DNA of 64,000 bases from Glandiceps talaboti. Lineage: Eukaryota; Hemichordata; Enteropneusta; Spengelidae. The position numbers were made by a program, and so were the translations under genes. Positions within the stretch are counted from its first letter, which is position 1, and each line of letters starts with the position of its first letter. The notes beneath the pieces are model-generated. The model searched no databases and was not told where the DNA came from. It was given only the letters and a program-made list of their open reading frames with translations. Below, piece by piece: positions 37,801 through 51,440 of this stretch. The stretch covers positions 9,951,408 to 10,015,407 of the forward strand of contig NC_135550.1 in the NCBI RefSeq assembly GCF_964340395.1, read 5' to 3'.

Positions 37801-40800
37801 TGCACTGTGTATCTATTTTCAAATCAGATATTGATATGACAAAGCCAGTAATCAATCTATAAATTTTCAAGTCAAAGTGGCTATACATATCCCATCTGCA
37901 TCACAACTTCCAATCCGGAATGATTTATAACCTTTCATAAAAGCAGGTTTGATGGAAAAATACAGCCCATGGCTAAGAGATAAAAGGATGTCATTGTAAA
38001 CCTTGTAAATTGATGAAATTCTGATCACAATCGCATATCAAAAATAGGCCTTTCAGGGGGGAAATATTACTCATTTTCTTTGACAGAATGAATTGTTGTT
38101 ATGGCTAATGTTTCCTGCCAAAGATTTGAAGAATAGGTTTGTATAAAAACATACACTTTAATTGCTTTGTACAGGTAGACTGGAAATTAAATATCCTCCC
38201 AGCGAGGAGGATGATATTACAAATCTTGATATCTGACTGGAAGGACAAAAAAATCATCAAACTGTTTTTTCTTTATAATGTGCTTACATACACTTTTAGT
38301 GATTCATTTGTCCAACCTTAAATATTAATTTGAAATGAAAGTGTTAGGGTTTTTGATCCACAAAGTTGAAAGATGTTGGATTGTGTCAGTTGCAGTCACA
38401 TGACAATGTGGTCTCTAACTCTAACTGTGAGTTGAGTTGTAAATCGTAACGATACTGTATAGGAACTACAAAACAATGTGTCACAGTGTCAGTTGCTGTT
38501 CTTCGAGGATACTTGTCTAGAGTAAACCTGCGAGTTGTAGAAAGTCAGTCATCTTACCCTTTCACATGACCACATTTTGTTAAAGTAAATAACTCTCTCT
38601 GGAAACTTGCAAGTCATACTTTTAAATTTATTGTTCTGCAATTTGATTTCTGTTGAGGTGGTCCATTGTTAGTGCATAAAGCTGAAAATTTTGAAATTGT
38701 CAATATCCTGCCATAGCTGATTGCAATTTAAACTTGGTTGTGTAATGTGTAGACACTGATGAAATACAATGCAGTATTTTTCATCACCCTCGATGGGTAT
38801 TTGGAGAGCAGAATTCAATCACTCGGCTATATCATCACAGCCAATAAACGTAGTGTAAAACGCAGAAAATCAAATTATTGTGTCTTCTAATGTAAATGCC
38901 AACCTATACTCCCCCATCAGAGTAGCTGTCTCTGACATTTCGCACTGCAGCAATTGAAAGAAGAAGAAAAAAATGGTGCAGAAATGAAATTAATAAAGCC
39001 AGTCTGTGTACATATTCCCACTGACGCCACAAAGTCTCAGTGAAAGAAAAAAAAAAAGGAAAAACTTTACATTTCAAAGGTTTCCTTTTATATCGGTTTA
39101 GTGATAGATACCTGTAATGGTCTTTCTGTTCAAGTGTTGTTTGGTTTGAATATATTGTGTGGTGCTCATAAATGGTGAACAATGGTGGCTCACAAATTCA
39201 TGGTTTTCTGTTGCTTTTGTAGAAGGCACAAAAGCGCTGATAAGGTGTGTGTGCTTGCTTTAGTCATGGTGGTTGACGTGCAAAGCTACTTGTTCTTGAT
39301 AAGAGATCCAAATCAGTATGCCTAACAACATTCTCTGATAGGAATTCATACAAGACAACATTTATGCAATTCGATATCATTTAGTTTCATTTCAGTATTT
39401 TATTCATTAAGTTTTTCTCTGACGATAATTTGATTCGGTAGTGATTTATCTTAATTTTTGTGAGACAGCTGTCGCAGTGCCGCCAAGCTTTTCCAGAAGT
39501 TGCAAAAACACAGCAACATGTGGAATAGAAACTATACAGTTCCCCCCCCCCCCCCCCCCCCTCCCTCCTATAGGTGCGGTCATACAAAACAGTCAGAACA
39601 AACATAACACAATGTCAACAAACATACAACAAAGTAAGCAGGGTATAGGTTATTGAAGTAAGGACAAAGATGGGTGAGGTGAAAGAAGCGTTATCCATTA
39701 GTCTTTGTGCATGTTTGTTTGCACCGTTGTGAATTTTATTTATACAGGGTATTATCGATCTGCTGCTTCCTGGAGTTACTGAGCAGAAGTCCATTTTGTA
39801 GTAGGTTTTTAAATCTCAGAAAACAATCACTCTAATTGCTTTTAATTGCCTAACACTGAACACAATGGGTTCATGACTTTTCAAGTATCTCTAGATGCCA
39901 TTATGCCAAGGTTTTGTCACCAAATTTGCATTCATTAGCTCGGAGAATGATTAGCAGTATTGTCAGTGTGTGTGAAACATGTCACCCTTCTTATAAGGGA
40001 AAGAGAATTAGAAGGTAGAGCTAGCTGATACTGGATATTTGTACCTACTTGTTGTAAATCAATTATCAAAATCTAGCCTTTTCGTGCCCATCACAGACAC
40101 TTTGTCATATTTGTTTGTTGTCGGTCTCTTTTAAATCATGTCCACAGGTAGTATAGGAGAAGAAAAATATGTACTTGTAAGGATTACTTTTAGTGTTCAT
40201 ATCATTGTTTACTGAATGATGGCCATGTTTGGAGTAACAAATCAATATTTACTACATACAAATTGTATATTAAACTCAAAACTTCCATACATAGGGAATC
40301 CATTCAAGTGTCTAACCCAATGTATAATCACATGGATTACTTTCTTGTAAGTGACCTTTGACCTCAATATGGACCTTCTGGGTCAAGTATCAAAATCAAG
40401 CAATTTCTTGCATATTGCTGACAGTCTGTAGCTTTTACGTGTGGTCAGTTTCTTTGAAAATGATGTCTAAAGGAAATGCAGAACAAGAGAAAAACAGAAG
40501 TTATATAGTACATGCATTACTTTTGGTGCTCTCATAACGTTCAATTGAAAGATGAACAATCACGATTTTGTATGTAACTCAAGGAAATAACTGCTGTTGT
40601 CACCACAGCCATTAATTTTAATTCAATGGTAAAATAATCAGTAGCTGGACACACATTTATATATGATGGTAGATTGCTAACACTGTGCATGTTATAATGT
40701 TGACACGCATACTAATATTGTATATCATAAGACACATCTAGATCACAGTATGTTCTGGATAATGTTACAGGTAGCGCTGATAATATTTGGCCATTTAGTG

Positions 40801-43800
40801 TGATTACATTGACTGAATGTAGGGGGGGGGGGGGGGGGGGCGGTGTTATGATGCCCTGGCTTTGTATGTAGTATTAGATTACAAAGATGTGGTCCTTTAC
40901 TAATACTATTCTTGCCCATCACTATACTGTGTTACACAGCCAGTGCCAGCCATAGTCTACATGTAATAGCAAGTGTGTAAACAGACATAAAAATGCTGAA
41001 TAGAAACTGTTTGAGTTGAGTGCATTGTCACTGACTGATGTGGAGAGAACGGTGTGTACAGAATTAGAAATTTGAGAGCTGTGTAGTTCTTGCAATCAAT
41101 TCAGTTTAGAGTGTATCTGTTAATTTACATACTTCTAGAACAAACACAGTCATGCCCGAAACCTATTCAATTAAAACTGTCACGACTCATTTAGAAATAT
41201 CAGGGAAATGACTTCTTTACAGAGCTGTAAGTAACTACCAAAGGGTTACTGACAAGTGAATTGTGCACCCAGGCATAGATTACTTTGTATAATTAGAATG
41301 AAATGAAAAGAGTAGTAATATTTTATCTTGGTACAATATTCGTCTGAAATAAGTGGATATAGCTCACTTTCACGTTTTTTTTCCCCGTTAATAGCAAATC
41401 TCACAAAGAAGCCTCTATACAGAATGTATTGATATCTGTGATACAGATTTCCCCAAAGTGATCAGTCACTGTCATCTCATTGCTAATCACCTGAAAAGAC
41501 AGATAAATTGCCAGTATTCAGCTTGCTCATTAACAATCAGGGGAGCCAGAAAATATGCAGTGGAAATACCTAGCTTGTCTTGCTCATGGTCACCACAGAT
41601 ACATTTTTTATCGGTTGATTGAAATGTCCAGTTATCAAGGACAACAATAATTAGTTGTGGTAGTAATGACCAACTGTCAGTATTGTTGAATGACGATTTC
41701 ACAATTAGATAATATTCTCTTCAATTTTTCTTCGTTCAGCCAAGGAAAAAATATGAGTGACCTAAAATTGACTGTTTGAGTCGCAAGACGAGTAGTGACA
41801 AACCCTTAGGTCATTGAGTATTTACAGCCTGAATGAAGTATAAAATATTGGGGGAATAATGTAATTATACCTTCCCTATGAAAAATCAGGGAAAATAATG
41901 GTGACTTGGAATGCCTTGATGCATTCTTTGGGCATCGCAAAACAAGTAATGTCGACAAATGTTGTCATTATGTAGAACTACCTGGGTATATAATCCATAC
42001 ATGTATTTTCTGTTCAAAGACAATCATTTGGTATAATTCTGTTTATTTTAAATATACACTAGTACGAATCCTGCTTGAAGTTGTGGGTGTCATATATTGT
42101 ATCATTGTTGTCTATCAATGTTATCATTACATATATATATATAGATTTATTTATTTGTCAATTCCTGGTGGACTACGTTTGTATCTTACAGTGTTATTTA
42201 TGACTGACGTAATGTACATATGTATCCAGTCTAATTAAAATCTGATGTGGTGAAAGTGGCTAGGTGTCTTTATTTACCTCTATTTCCATCGTTTTGTGCC
42301 GTTTGCTTTGTTTCAGGTGATCGTCGGCTTCCCACATCTGACCCTGTGTAATAGAAAATCTCGTTTGAATCTCACGCTTTTTAGTAGCCAATCAGATACA
42401 TACGGAGGATTGCGTTGACTACATGACCCATCAGTGGCACCACATTCTCCAAATGATTTTGAAAGAAGCGTGTTGATTGGTTGAAGAAACCTTCCAAGAT
42501 CCTTGAGATTCAAACGAGATTTTCTATTACACAGGGTCAGATGTGGGAAGGTGGCGACCACCCGGAACAAAACAAACGACACAAAATGATGGAAATGGAG
42601 GTAACTAAAGACATCTTAAACGCTTTCACCACATCAGATTTTAATCAGATTGATATGCATCTAAGTTTTCCAACACACTATTAGTTCAAGTCTGATGTAA
42701 CTTGGCAAGAACGTATCATGTATTTCAATCAATTCTGCATATTCAGACATTACATGGACAGTTTTGTATCACTTTACTACTATAATTGTAGATAATTATT
42801 CATCATTAAAATATGCGACTTCACATTTGTTCAGTATAAACTGTTGAAAAATGAGTTAAAAATAAACAGTTGTGTAACATTTGATACCGTTAATGCATTT
42901 TGCTGTAAGTAATATTCAATGAAGAAATGCAATACAACTACTATCGTCATTGATTTCTTCTCAGAAAGCACGAAGGTGTAGGACGTTTCATCAATGTAAT
43001 ATATGTGTTCACTTTGGTACTGTCTGTTATGCCCCGGGGTAAACTTGCCACTCTTTGTAGGAAGAATACATATATGTCATTACCATGGAAACGGGTTACA
43101 GTGGAGTTTTTCGTATTGGCTAGGTTGTTTATCAGGAATTGACAAAAAAGTGGAGATAGTCTGTAAACTTAAGTATCTTTACTTTTCACTTCAAAGTAAA
43201 TAAACAGTAATTAGTTTTAATTGCCTAGCCTATATCTTAGTCCCTTGAGAATGGTTTTTTTAATTGCATGCTGTAGTAGGTAAGGTATTGATAGCGCAAG
43301 TGGGGCCTATCTAGGAATGAAATCACATTGTTTTGGCGTGCAGACACTGTCAACTCACAATTTGCGAGTCAACATTTGGTTAGCGTTGGTGCTATGTAGA
43401 TGTATGTATGTATGTACAGTCGTTTCAGTACACAATTGATTGTATGTGTACATGCATTCATCTATTTTGAAATATCCAGAGTCGTACATTAATATTCATA
43501 ATGGCAGTGATATGAAAATTGCCATAGCCATTTTACGCAGTTGAACTGAAGAAGTTGGATGGCGTGTTATGTGTCTTTGTGTGTGTGCGTGTGCGCTTTT
43601 GTTCCTGCTTGATACTGTGCAATGCATGCACAGGTCAGTGTACGTGTGGAGGTGATGTCCCTTGTAATATTTAGTTTGCTATGAGCTCTGGTTTGTAGAT
43701 GTTGTTGGAGTATCCAGTAGTGTTTTGAAAGACGTGTGTGTGTGTGTGTGTATGTGTCACATTGTATACAATGTATGTGTGTGTATGTGTGTGTGTGCAT

Positions 43801-46800
43801 GCGTGTTTGTATGTATACATTTATGATTGTCACTGTGCTTGCTATGCATGTACATTGAAGTATACAGCATGTGCGAAGCAATGTTGTTCCACTGCTGCCC
43901 TATGTTTATCTGTATGCATAGTAATATAGTAAACCTACCTACCGCACAGTAGTATTTAATAGCAGAGAAAAAATGTCTGTTTTAACTTTCTCGCTGTCTT
44001 CAAGCACCTGTGATTCAAGCACTATGTATATTTACCTTAGTGCAAGGTATACATCTCTAGTCCTAACCTTCGTTGACTTTAACACTAAAATTGTAACCAT
44101 AACAAGTATCACTTTCTAGTAAACTATCATAAATCATTTAAAATGTTCCACTTAATGTGATATTATTTCAAGAGGTCATATTTTGTCATATGAAAAGCGA
44201 TTACCTAGTTGTTGATGTCTGCAAATGTTACTAGTTTGAGTGTTTTCAGACAGATACCCCAGAGTGCCTGTCAGCTAGATAACATTATCGGTTTGTATGA
44301 CAGCATGTCTTGCCTTTGAAATGGAAGTATAGATTTGACAGCATCATCTTTGTATGATTTCATCATACGAAAAGTGTCGCAGCAAGATCATGAAATAATT
44401 ACAAAATTTGTGTACATAGACAGGAACGTCAGAATTCACACAATTCGAAATGAGCACCTTGAAAATAGAAAATGAAGAAGGAATATTGAAATTGGGTATG
44501 TTAAATGTGATAGAGCAGCTGATAAACATAACTTCTATTGTTACTAGTTTTAGTAGTTTATGTCAATAAAAAAGGAAAGACTATATGATAATAGTGTAAT
44601 AATTGTAGATTATAAACAAATAGAATCCATTTACACATACAAATTTCTGTTCATGGAGTCAAAATGTGTTTTTAGGAAATGAGTCCAAAATTTGTTGTTG
44701 ACTTCATGTTAGCAGTGTGAGGTGTACTACAGTAGGCCTTTGTTGCATGCTTCACTTGAGATACTTGAAACAAGTTGAGGTGATACAATTGGGATCTTGA
44801 TGTCTGCATCCCCTGTCTCAAGCAAGGCAAATGACGACAACCCTTTGTACCACAAACTTGACAGTGGTGATCAGACGACGGCCAAAATGTGGGATCCATT
44901 TCCGAAGGTTTTCTTGACTCTGTGAGTAAATATTTTCACATGTCACTCCAGTATGAAGCCTGAATCCATGAACATTCGGCCAACTCTCCAAAACTTCGTT
45001 CAAAAATTAATGCAGTTTTCTTGTACTTCTTTATTATTAGATTAGTGATAAATTAGAGATATTATTCCCCCCCCCCCAATATTTTTCTTCGTTCAGCCAA
45101 GGAAAATATGAGTGACCTAAGTGGCCTTGTCACTATGAGTTGCTAGATGAGTAGTGGAAACCCTTAGGTCATGAGTATTTCCCGGCTGAATGAAGAAAAT
45201 ATTGGGGAATAATATAATTAACCATCGCCAGTAATTAAAAAAAATTGGGGGAAAGTAATGGCAATTTTAGCATTTGAGGTAATTTTTCGAACACAGCATG
45301 AACCAATTATGTAGACCCGCGTTGGCGTGAGATAGATATGTATTGTCGTGATGTAGAACGACCAGAGTATATATTCCATATTTTTTGTTGAACCTTGCTC
45401 ATGCATGGTATAATGTACATTGGAGGTCCTCAAACCCATCAGAAGATGTGACACAGTTGTCATGTCATATCATGTCAAAATGACAAAGCAAAACTTATCT
45501 GATATCAGTAACACTAGAACTAAATAAGCAATTCAAGCTGGAGTCCCGTGTAGACGTGCTTCATTTCATAACATGTATTATTGATTGCATTGTTGAAAGA
45601 ATACTGCAATAATATACTCAGCACAGCTGCTTCACATCTTCTTTTTATCAAGAAAGACATCTTTAAAAGTCATATGATATTGGTGTTGTTCCACCACTTT
45701 GCATGTGGATGTACGTACACATACATGAAGTGAATCAATTTTCCGTAAAGTGTACTAAAATATTAATCGTGTTATCGATAAATATAAAACTGAAAACATG
45801 CATTCGCCATGCAGTATTAAGTGAGTCAACACAGCAGTCGTTCAAATCAAGAACTGAAAAGTAATAGATTTAATAGATCAGCAATGGTTTTAAAGCAAAC
45901 AACAATATGAAATATTCAGAAATATATTGCACTTAAAAATATCCAGTTACACTAGCTCTTTGGTTCAATACTAACAGTGGCAAAAAAAAAGAAAGAAAAG
46001 GTTTTCTCCTTTGGTAATATGCAGCCTTTCAAAAATATTTTTAATCAATATATTAGAGAAATGGTTGATTCGTACAACACCATTAGGTATGTAGGAAGTA
46101 GAACATTGTGTCTCTGCGATGCCCCAGTTCTGCGTTATTGCCAACAGGTAGCCATCGCCATAGTTATCATCTGATCAAATGAACTGGCAAATTTTGATTC
46201 ACAGTAGTGGTTAGATTTTCCCCTGATTGGCATTTTGCTTCTTCGTCTTTTTTTTTTAGCCGTCTATAGTGTAAAGACTTTCACTATTTCAATTGAAATC
46301 ATACCCCATCAAATCCAGGTAACAATTTTCCTGTGCTGAATGCCAAGGAAATGATTCGTCAATCAAAAATTACTACTGTTAGTTTACTTCATTGACCAAA
46401 TGAATACTCGAACAAAAGATATTGTGTGATGGTTGAAAAGGAAAAGATAGTTGCCATGGTAACCATTCAGCACTTTCTCCCTGATATAATAGTTGATGCT
46501 TTTGAAAACATATCTGAAATTAGTGATAGAGAAAATTAATATTTATGAACAAATGGGTGTATTGATTTTGGGATTGCATCAACAATAATGAATGTATTAG
46601 AAAAATCAAGTAACTATACGTTCATTTCCTAGGTCATCTCAAATGACAGCCGGCCTCAGGAGTGTGAAGGCACTATGTTGACGAGTCAGAACCACAACTA
46701 CGGCTGAACTCAACTCATAACATTGAAGGAAAAGGGATTCTTTTGTCGTTTTAGCTGATGTGAAATCGTAACACTTTTTTAGCTTCAGCTATTAACACTT

Positions 46801-49800
46801 TAATTTTGTGTCACCGCGATGTAAATCAGAATCAGTTACCATAGTGATGCAAATCATGCAGTTTACCGTAGCTACCTGATGAGATGCCACGATTATCAGA
46901 GGTTAGAGGAGTTGATTGATAGGGCATCATTTGCATGTGAAGTGATGCATCATCAAACAACATGACCCCCCAAAAAAGATGTGTAATTTCAGTTAGCAAC
47001 ATGTTGAAGTTGCCCAAATGAGCCTTAATTCTCTATTCGAAGTCTTTTAGGTAGGAAAAAATTGCACAAAAAAGCAATCTAAATAAAACTGTTGAATTAT
47101 TTTTTTTTTTTTAAAGTGCAAGACAGGAATTTGTAACAAATTGTTATTCCTGGCTTTGAAATGTCAAGTGTGAGTCCATACATCAAGGTATTACCGTGAA
47201 GTTTTATCATGGCTAAACGACGCAAAGTCTTAAACTGCATTGCCGTATTCGACCGTCATCATTTTGACCTTAAATGAGAGTGACAATTTTGCCATAACAA
47301 CCTTTATTTTTGCAAATGTCATGCAATTGTAATTGGGAAGGTAACAAAGACGTCCAGCTATGACAAGTAATACTAATAGATGACGGGGTTCGTTAATGCA
47401 CTTTTCTTTATGTGTACTCATGTCAATACTTCAAGTGCCGGGTAATGTGGCTTTAATGAAAAATAAATAATGGTGCAACATTTCTGTCTTTTGATCTACT
47501 GCACCCAGAAAGCACTGGTACATTGTATTATTTTAGAAATAATAAATATTCTTTCTCAAAAAAGATTTAATGACATGATTAATTCGTTGTCTTGTGTCGA
47601 GTATTAAAACTCTTCAGAAATCTGTTTTGCGTGTATAGATTAAAAAATACAGTGGGAAAAAAAAAATCCTGCTTTTATATTATTTTACTAACAATGTCAG
47701 ATTGATCATAAGTGTATTGACTTTTATTGTTCAGGAGATACTGAGTAGTATAGGGAGTATCCATTACTGTATGGTCTGAGAACATAACTGCATTCTGTCA
47801 ACAAATTTCAGAAAGGGGAGTACAGGGTTCTCACTAGGTTTTATAAAAGTGGTGACCAGGAATTCTTGAAAATGGTAGCAAGTTATCATCTAAACAATGA
47901 AATCTCTTTGTGTGTGCAAATATAACGAGTTGATCATTATTTTGTGAGCAGGAAAACTGTGGTCATGGGTCAAGTCTTCAACACATGTGGTGTAAAGTGT
48001 AGAATTACACGATATACAGCTGAACTAAGGTTACTTGTACTGTTAGTATAATAGAGTGTGTTTGTGCATATATATATATGAATATATGCATATGTACAAA
48101 ATGTATGTGTGTGTTTATGTTTATCTTTCTTTCTGACTACATACATGCGCATGTGTGTATAATGTGTCAGTCTATCTCTCTGATTGACTATATACATGTA
48201 TGTGTGTGTATGTATGTGTATGTATGTATGTATGTATGTATGTATGTATGTATGTATGTATTTATGTGTGTGTATGTATGTATGTATGTATGTATGTATG
48301 TATGTATGTATGTATGTATGTATGTATGTATGTATGTATGTATGTATGTATGCATGTATATGTTTGTTGTTGAAGTCAAGTATATAGTTAACTTGATACC
48401 CATGCTACTTGGCAAGGATGTTAATTTTGGTGTTTAGTGGGGAAATTGTTCAATACTTGTACAAACGTAGTAGCAGTCCAATCAAAAAATTATTTGCATT
48501 CAGAAAAAAAACACTAAACATATCACTACTTTATTACTTTATTACTTATATTATTTCTTTGAGTTTGGTTTATTGTGCTGCAAATTGCAATGCCATGCAT
48601 GGAGATATGTTGACAGATCAATGAAACCAACCCATGAAATGAAATCAGTGAATTTCATGTTGAAATGAAGCAGTAACTGAATTTGTTTTGGTTGACAGCT
48701 GGATATAAAAGTAACACCTTGGATGACAGTAATGATGTACATTGTTAGTGTTGATAATCAAGGACAAACACGTTATATATATATTCAGAAATGATGTTTC
48801 TGTTCATTTCATAACACTCAACTGTTGGGGGAAACGCTAGACTGTCGACAGTCGCTCACGCCTTTTTTTCCTCCGTTTTATCTAAACTCCGATCCGGCGC
48901 AACACTAGTCTAATCGCAAACTGATATCAAGGGCCGAAGGCGCTCGGGCCTTCGGCCCTCGACCATTCAGGCCTTCGGCCCTCAATATCAGTTTGCGATT
49001 ATACTAGTGTTGCGCCGGATCGGAGTTTAGATAAAACGTAGGAAAAAAGGCGCGAGCGACTGTCGACAGTCAAGGGAAACGCCTCCTTGTATAAACCTAC
49101 ATTCATGAGTACTGTTATCCAACTATCTAACCTGTAAGTAGGCCAAAAACAATTTTTATAACCACGATCATTGTTGTGTTTGGGACAAATTTTTTCTATT
49201 AACACCAAAATCCTAATCTAACATGGGTCTTTATCATCACAGCTGTGATTGTGAATAGTTGGAGTTTATATGACATGTTACATCTATGCTACTTATTCAC
49301 TGTAAGAATTTACTAAAGGTAGACTGTACATAAAATTGTGGCATGTTTATTTTTATGGTGACTTGTATGGTAACATTTGTCTGTACTTGTATCACATTCA
49401 TGTAGGGCAGACTGGTTGCCAGCATGTATTACAATTTAAAACCTTGAACTTTGCACAATGCCAAGGAACTTAAATTCTGACACATACATACATGTATGCA
49501 TATAGATGTTTTCTGTGACCCAAACTTGGGGGGATGGGAGGGAGGTTGTGATGCATGCAGTGACAATGTTCTGTGTCTTGCTTGAAGGCCATTCTAAAGG
49601 AATAGATGTTGTCTGTGTTTCTGTATACCCCAACTCCTAGGATTGAATGCCCTCGAATCAGAATTTATGCTCTCTAATGAGAATTGGCAGCTTGACCTTT
49701 ATTTTTAAGGTCAAATGTCGAAATATGCTACAAAATAGACACTGTACATTTACAGCACAGAAAGGTAAATGTGCTGTCACAGAAAGTGCACCCTATAGTA

Positions 49801-51382
49801 CATCATAGTACTGTTGAATGTGTTAATGGTATTGCATTGATGCTGAATGTCAAAATCAAGCCATTTCTTGCGTGTCAACAAAGTTTAGTATAGATATATA
49901 CATAATGCAGTTATATACAAAAAATATTTACCGTAATACTCTAGTCAAGAAATAGACTTTCAGTTGAATTTGACTTAACATAGCCCAAACTGGGGGCTGA
50001 AATTTTTCTGAAGTCTTTCACCTGCAATGTTGCAAGCTGCAGAACTGTGGTGAAAGACTACCTAACTCAAGATTGTATTACTTAAAACTTCGAAAAATAT
50101 TACAATATAAATTTTTGTATCATGATAATGATATGCATACATAAAAAGCAATATCAGTCAAGGTTATATTGAGCAAATGTAGGACAGACTTGAGAGGAAA
50201 ATATGAGTGCAGCTATGTACAGTTTTACATGAAAAAAAATGACATAGAATGAAAAATTGCTCCTCGCTGGCAGTGTCATTGATGTGCTCATCATTTATCT
50301 GTGTGGGGCCCTGCGAGTGTGGTTTTATAAATTCCTGAAAATTATTCTAGAGTTCAACAACCGCATGACCACCAAGCTAAAGACATCATGTCAGCAACCC
50401 CATGCCATCATTGAAGAATATATAGGACACTGCGGGTTGTCAGTAGATGTTTGAAAATAGTAAATTGGGGGAAGGAGAATTTTTTGACACTCTCTTTGTG
50501 GAAAGAAGGAAAAGACTGCATATATGTAGCAGTGTGATTGATTATCCTGTGCTGTTTACGGCATTGATTTTTGTCACAGAGAACTCTGAGTTATAAAATG
50601 CTGCACTGATGCGTTCATGCATATATCTTGTTAGCAGTCAACAATTGAGCATGGCTCATGAGTTCCTTCTGTCTGTACACTGGAAAATATGGCCAAAGAA
50701 CAGCTGTATAAATAACTGTAACAGGTAGGACAGCTTGCTATCGATGTCACACACTGGAGGATTATGGAGTGCCATGAATTGTTCACATGCTATTTTGAGA
50801 GGCCTGAAAGGAGGATCTCTTCAAGTGGGGGTTTTCTCTATAAGCTGAGCTCAAGTCTGAGTGGTTAATAAGAAAATAAACTAAACATTTTAAAATTCAA
50901 CATTAGTATTATATAATCCTGAGCGAATTATCTATTAATATAGAGGATCAGATATCCGCAGATATCAGCCAGAACGGGTTAAAACGTCTGTATTTTATCA
51001 TTTATGATGTTGCGTGGAGCCAATATTTTCCACCTTGCATCTCCTTTCCAATATAGATTTTTTATAGTGTTTGATTTTTATACGGTTTAGCAAATACGGT
51101 ACTAAACACGTTTCTCATTATCATACTTTGAATTGATCAGTGTAGAGAGAGATCCAATGAATATGTCAATATGTCTCCTACAAAGCTGCCCAGATACACT
51201 CCAAGAGCTTTCGAAATATTATGTGTGCTTCTTGCTGTATTGATGGAATTCTGCAAGTACCAGTTTTATGATGTAGTTTTATGAAATGGTCATAAATAAT
51301 ATTCAGTGGCGTATGTGTAAAGGGAAGCAGGTATATGTATTATATGAACATGTGTGTGTGTGTGTGTGTTTGTGTGTGTGTG

Positions 51383-51440
<58 letters not shown>

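Noticed and set aside
44672-45003. Minus-strand open frames with WIPHFGRR and [10 protein letters not shown]
   Set aside because: They overlap a degenerate foldback repeat with a related arm near 56.9 kb; no family recognised.
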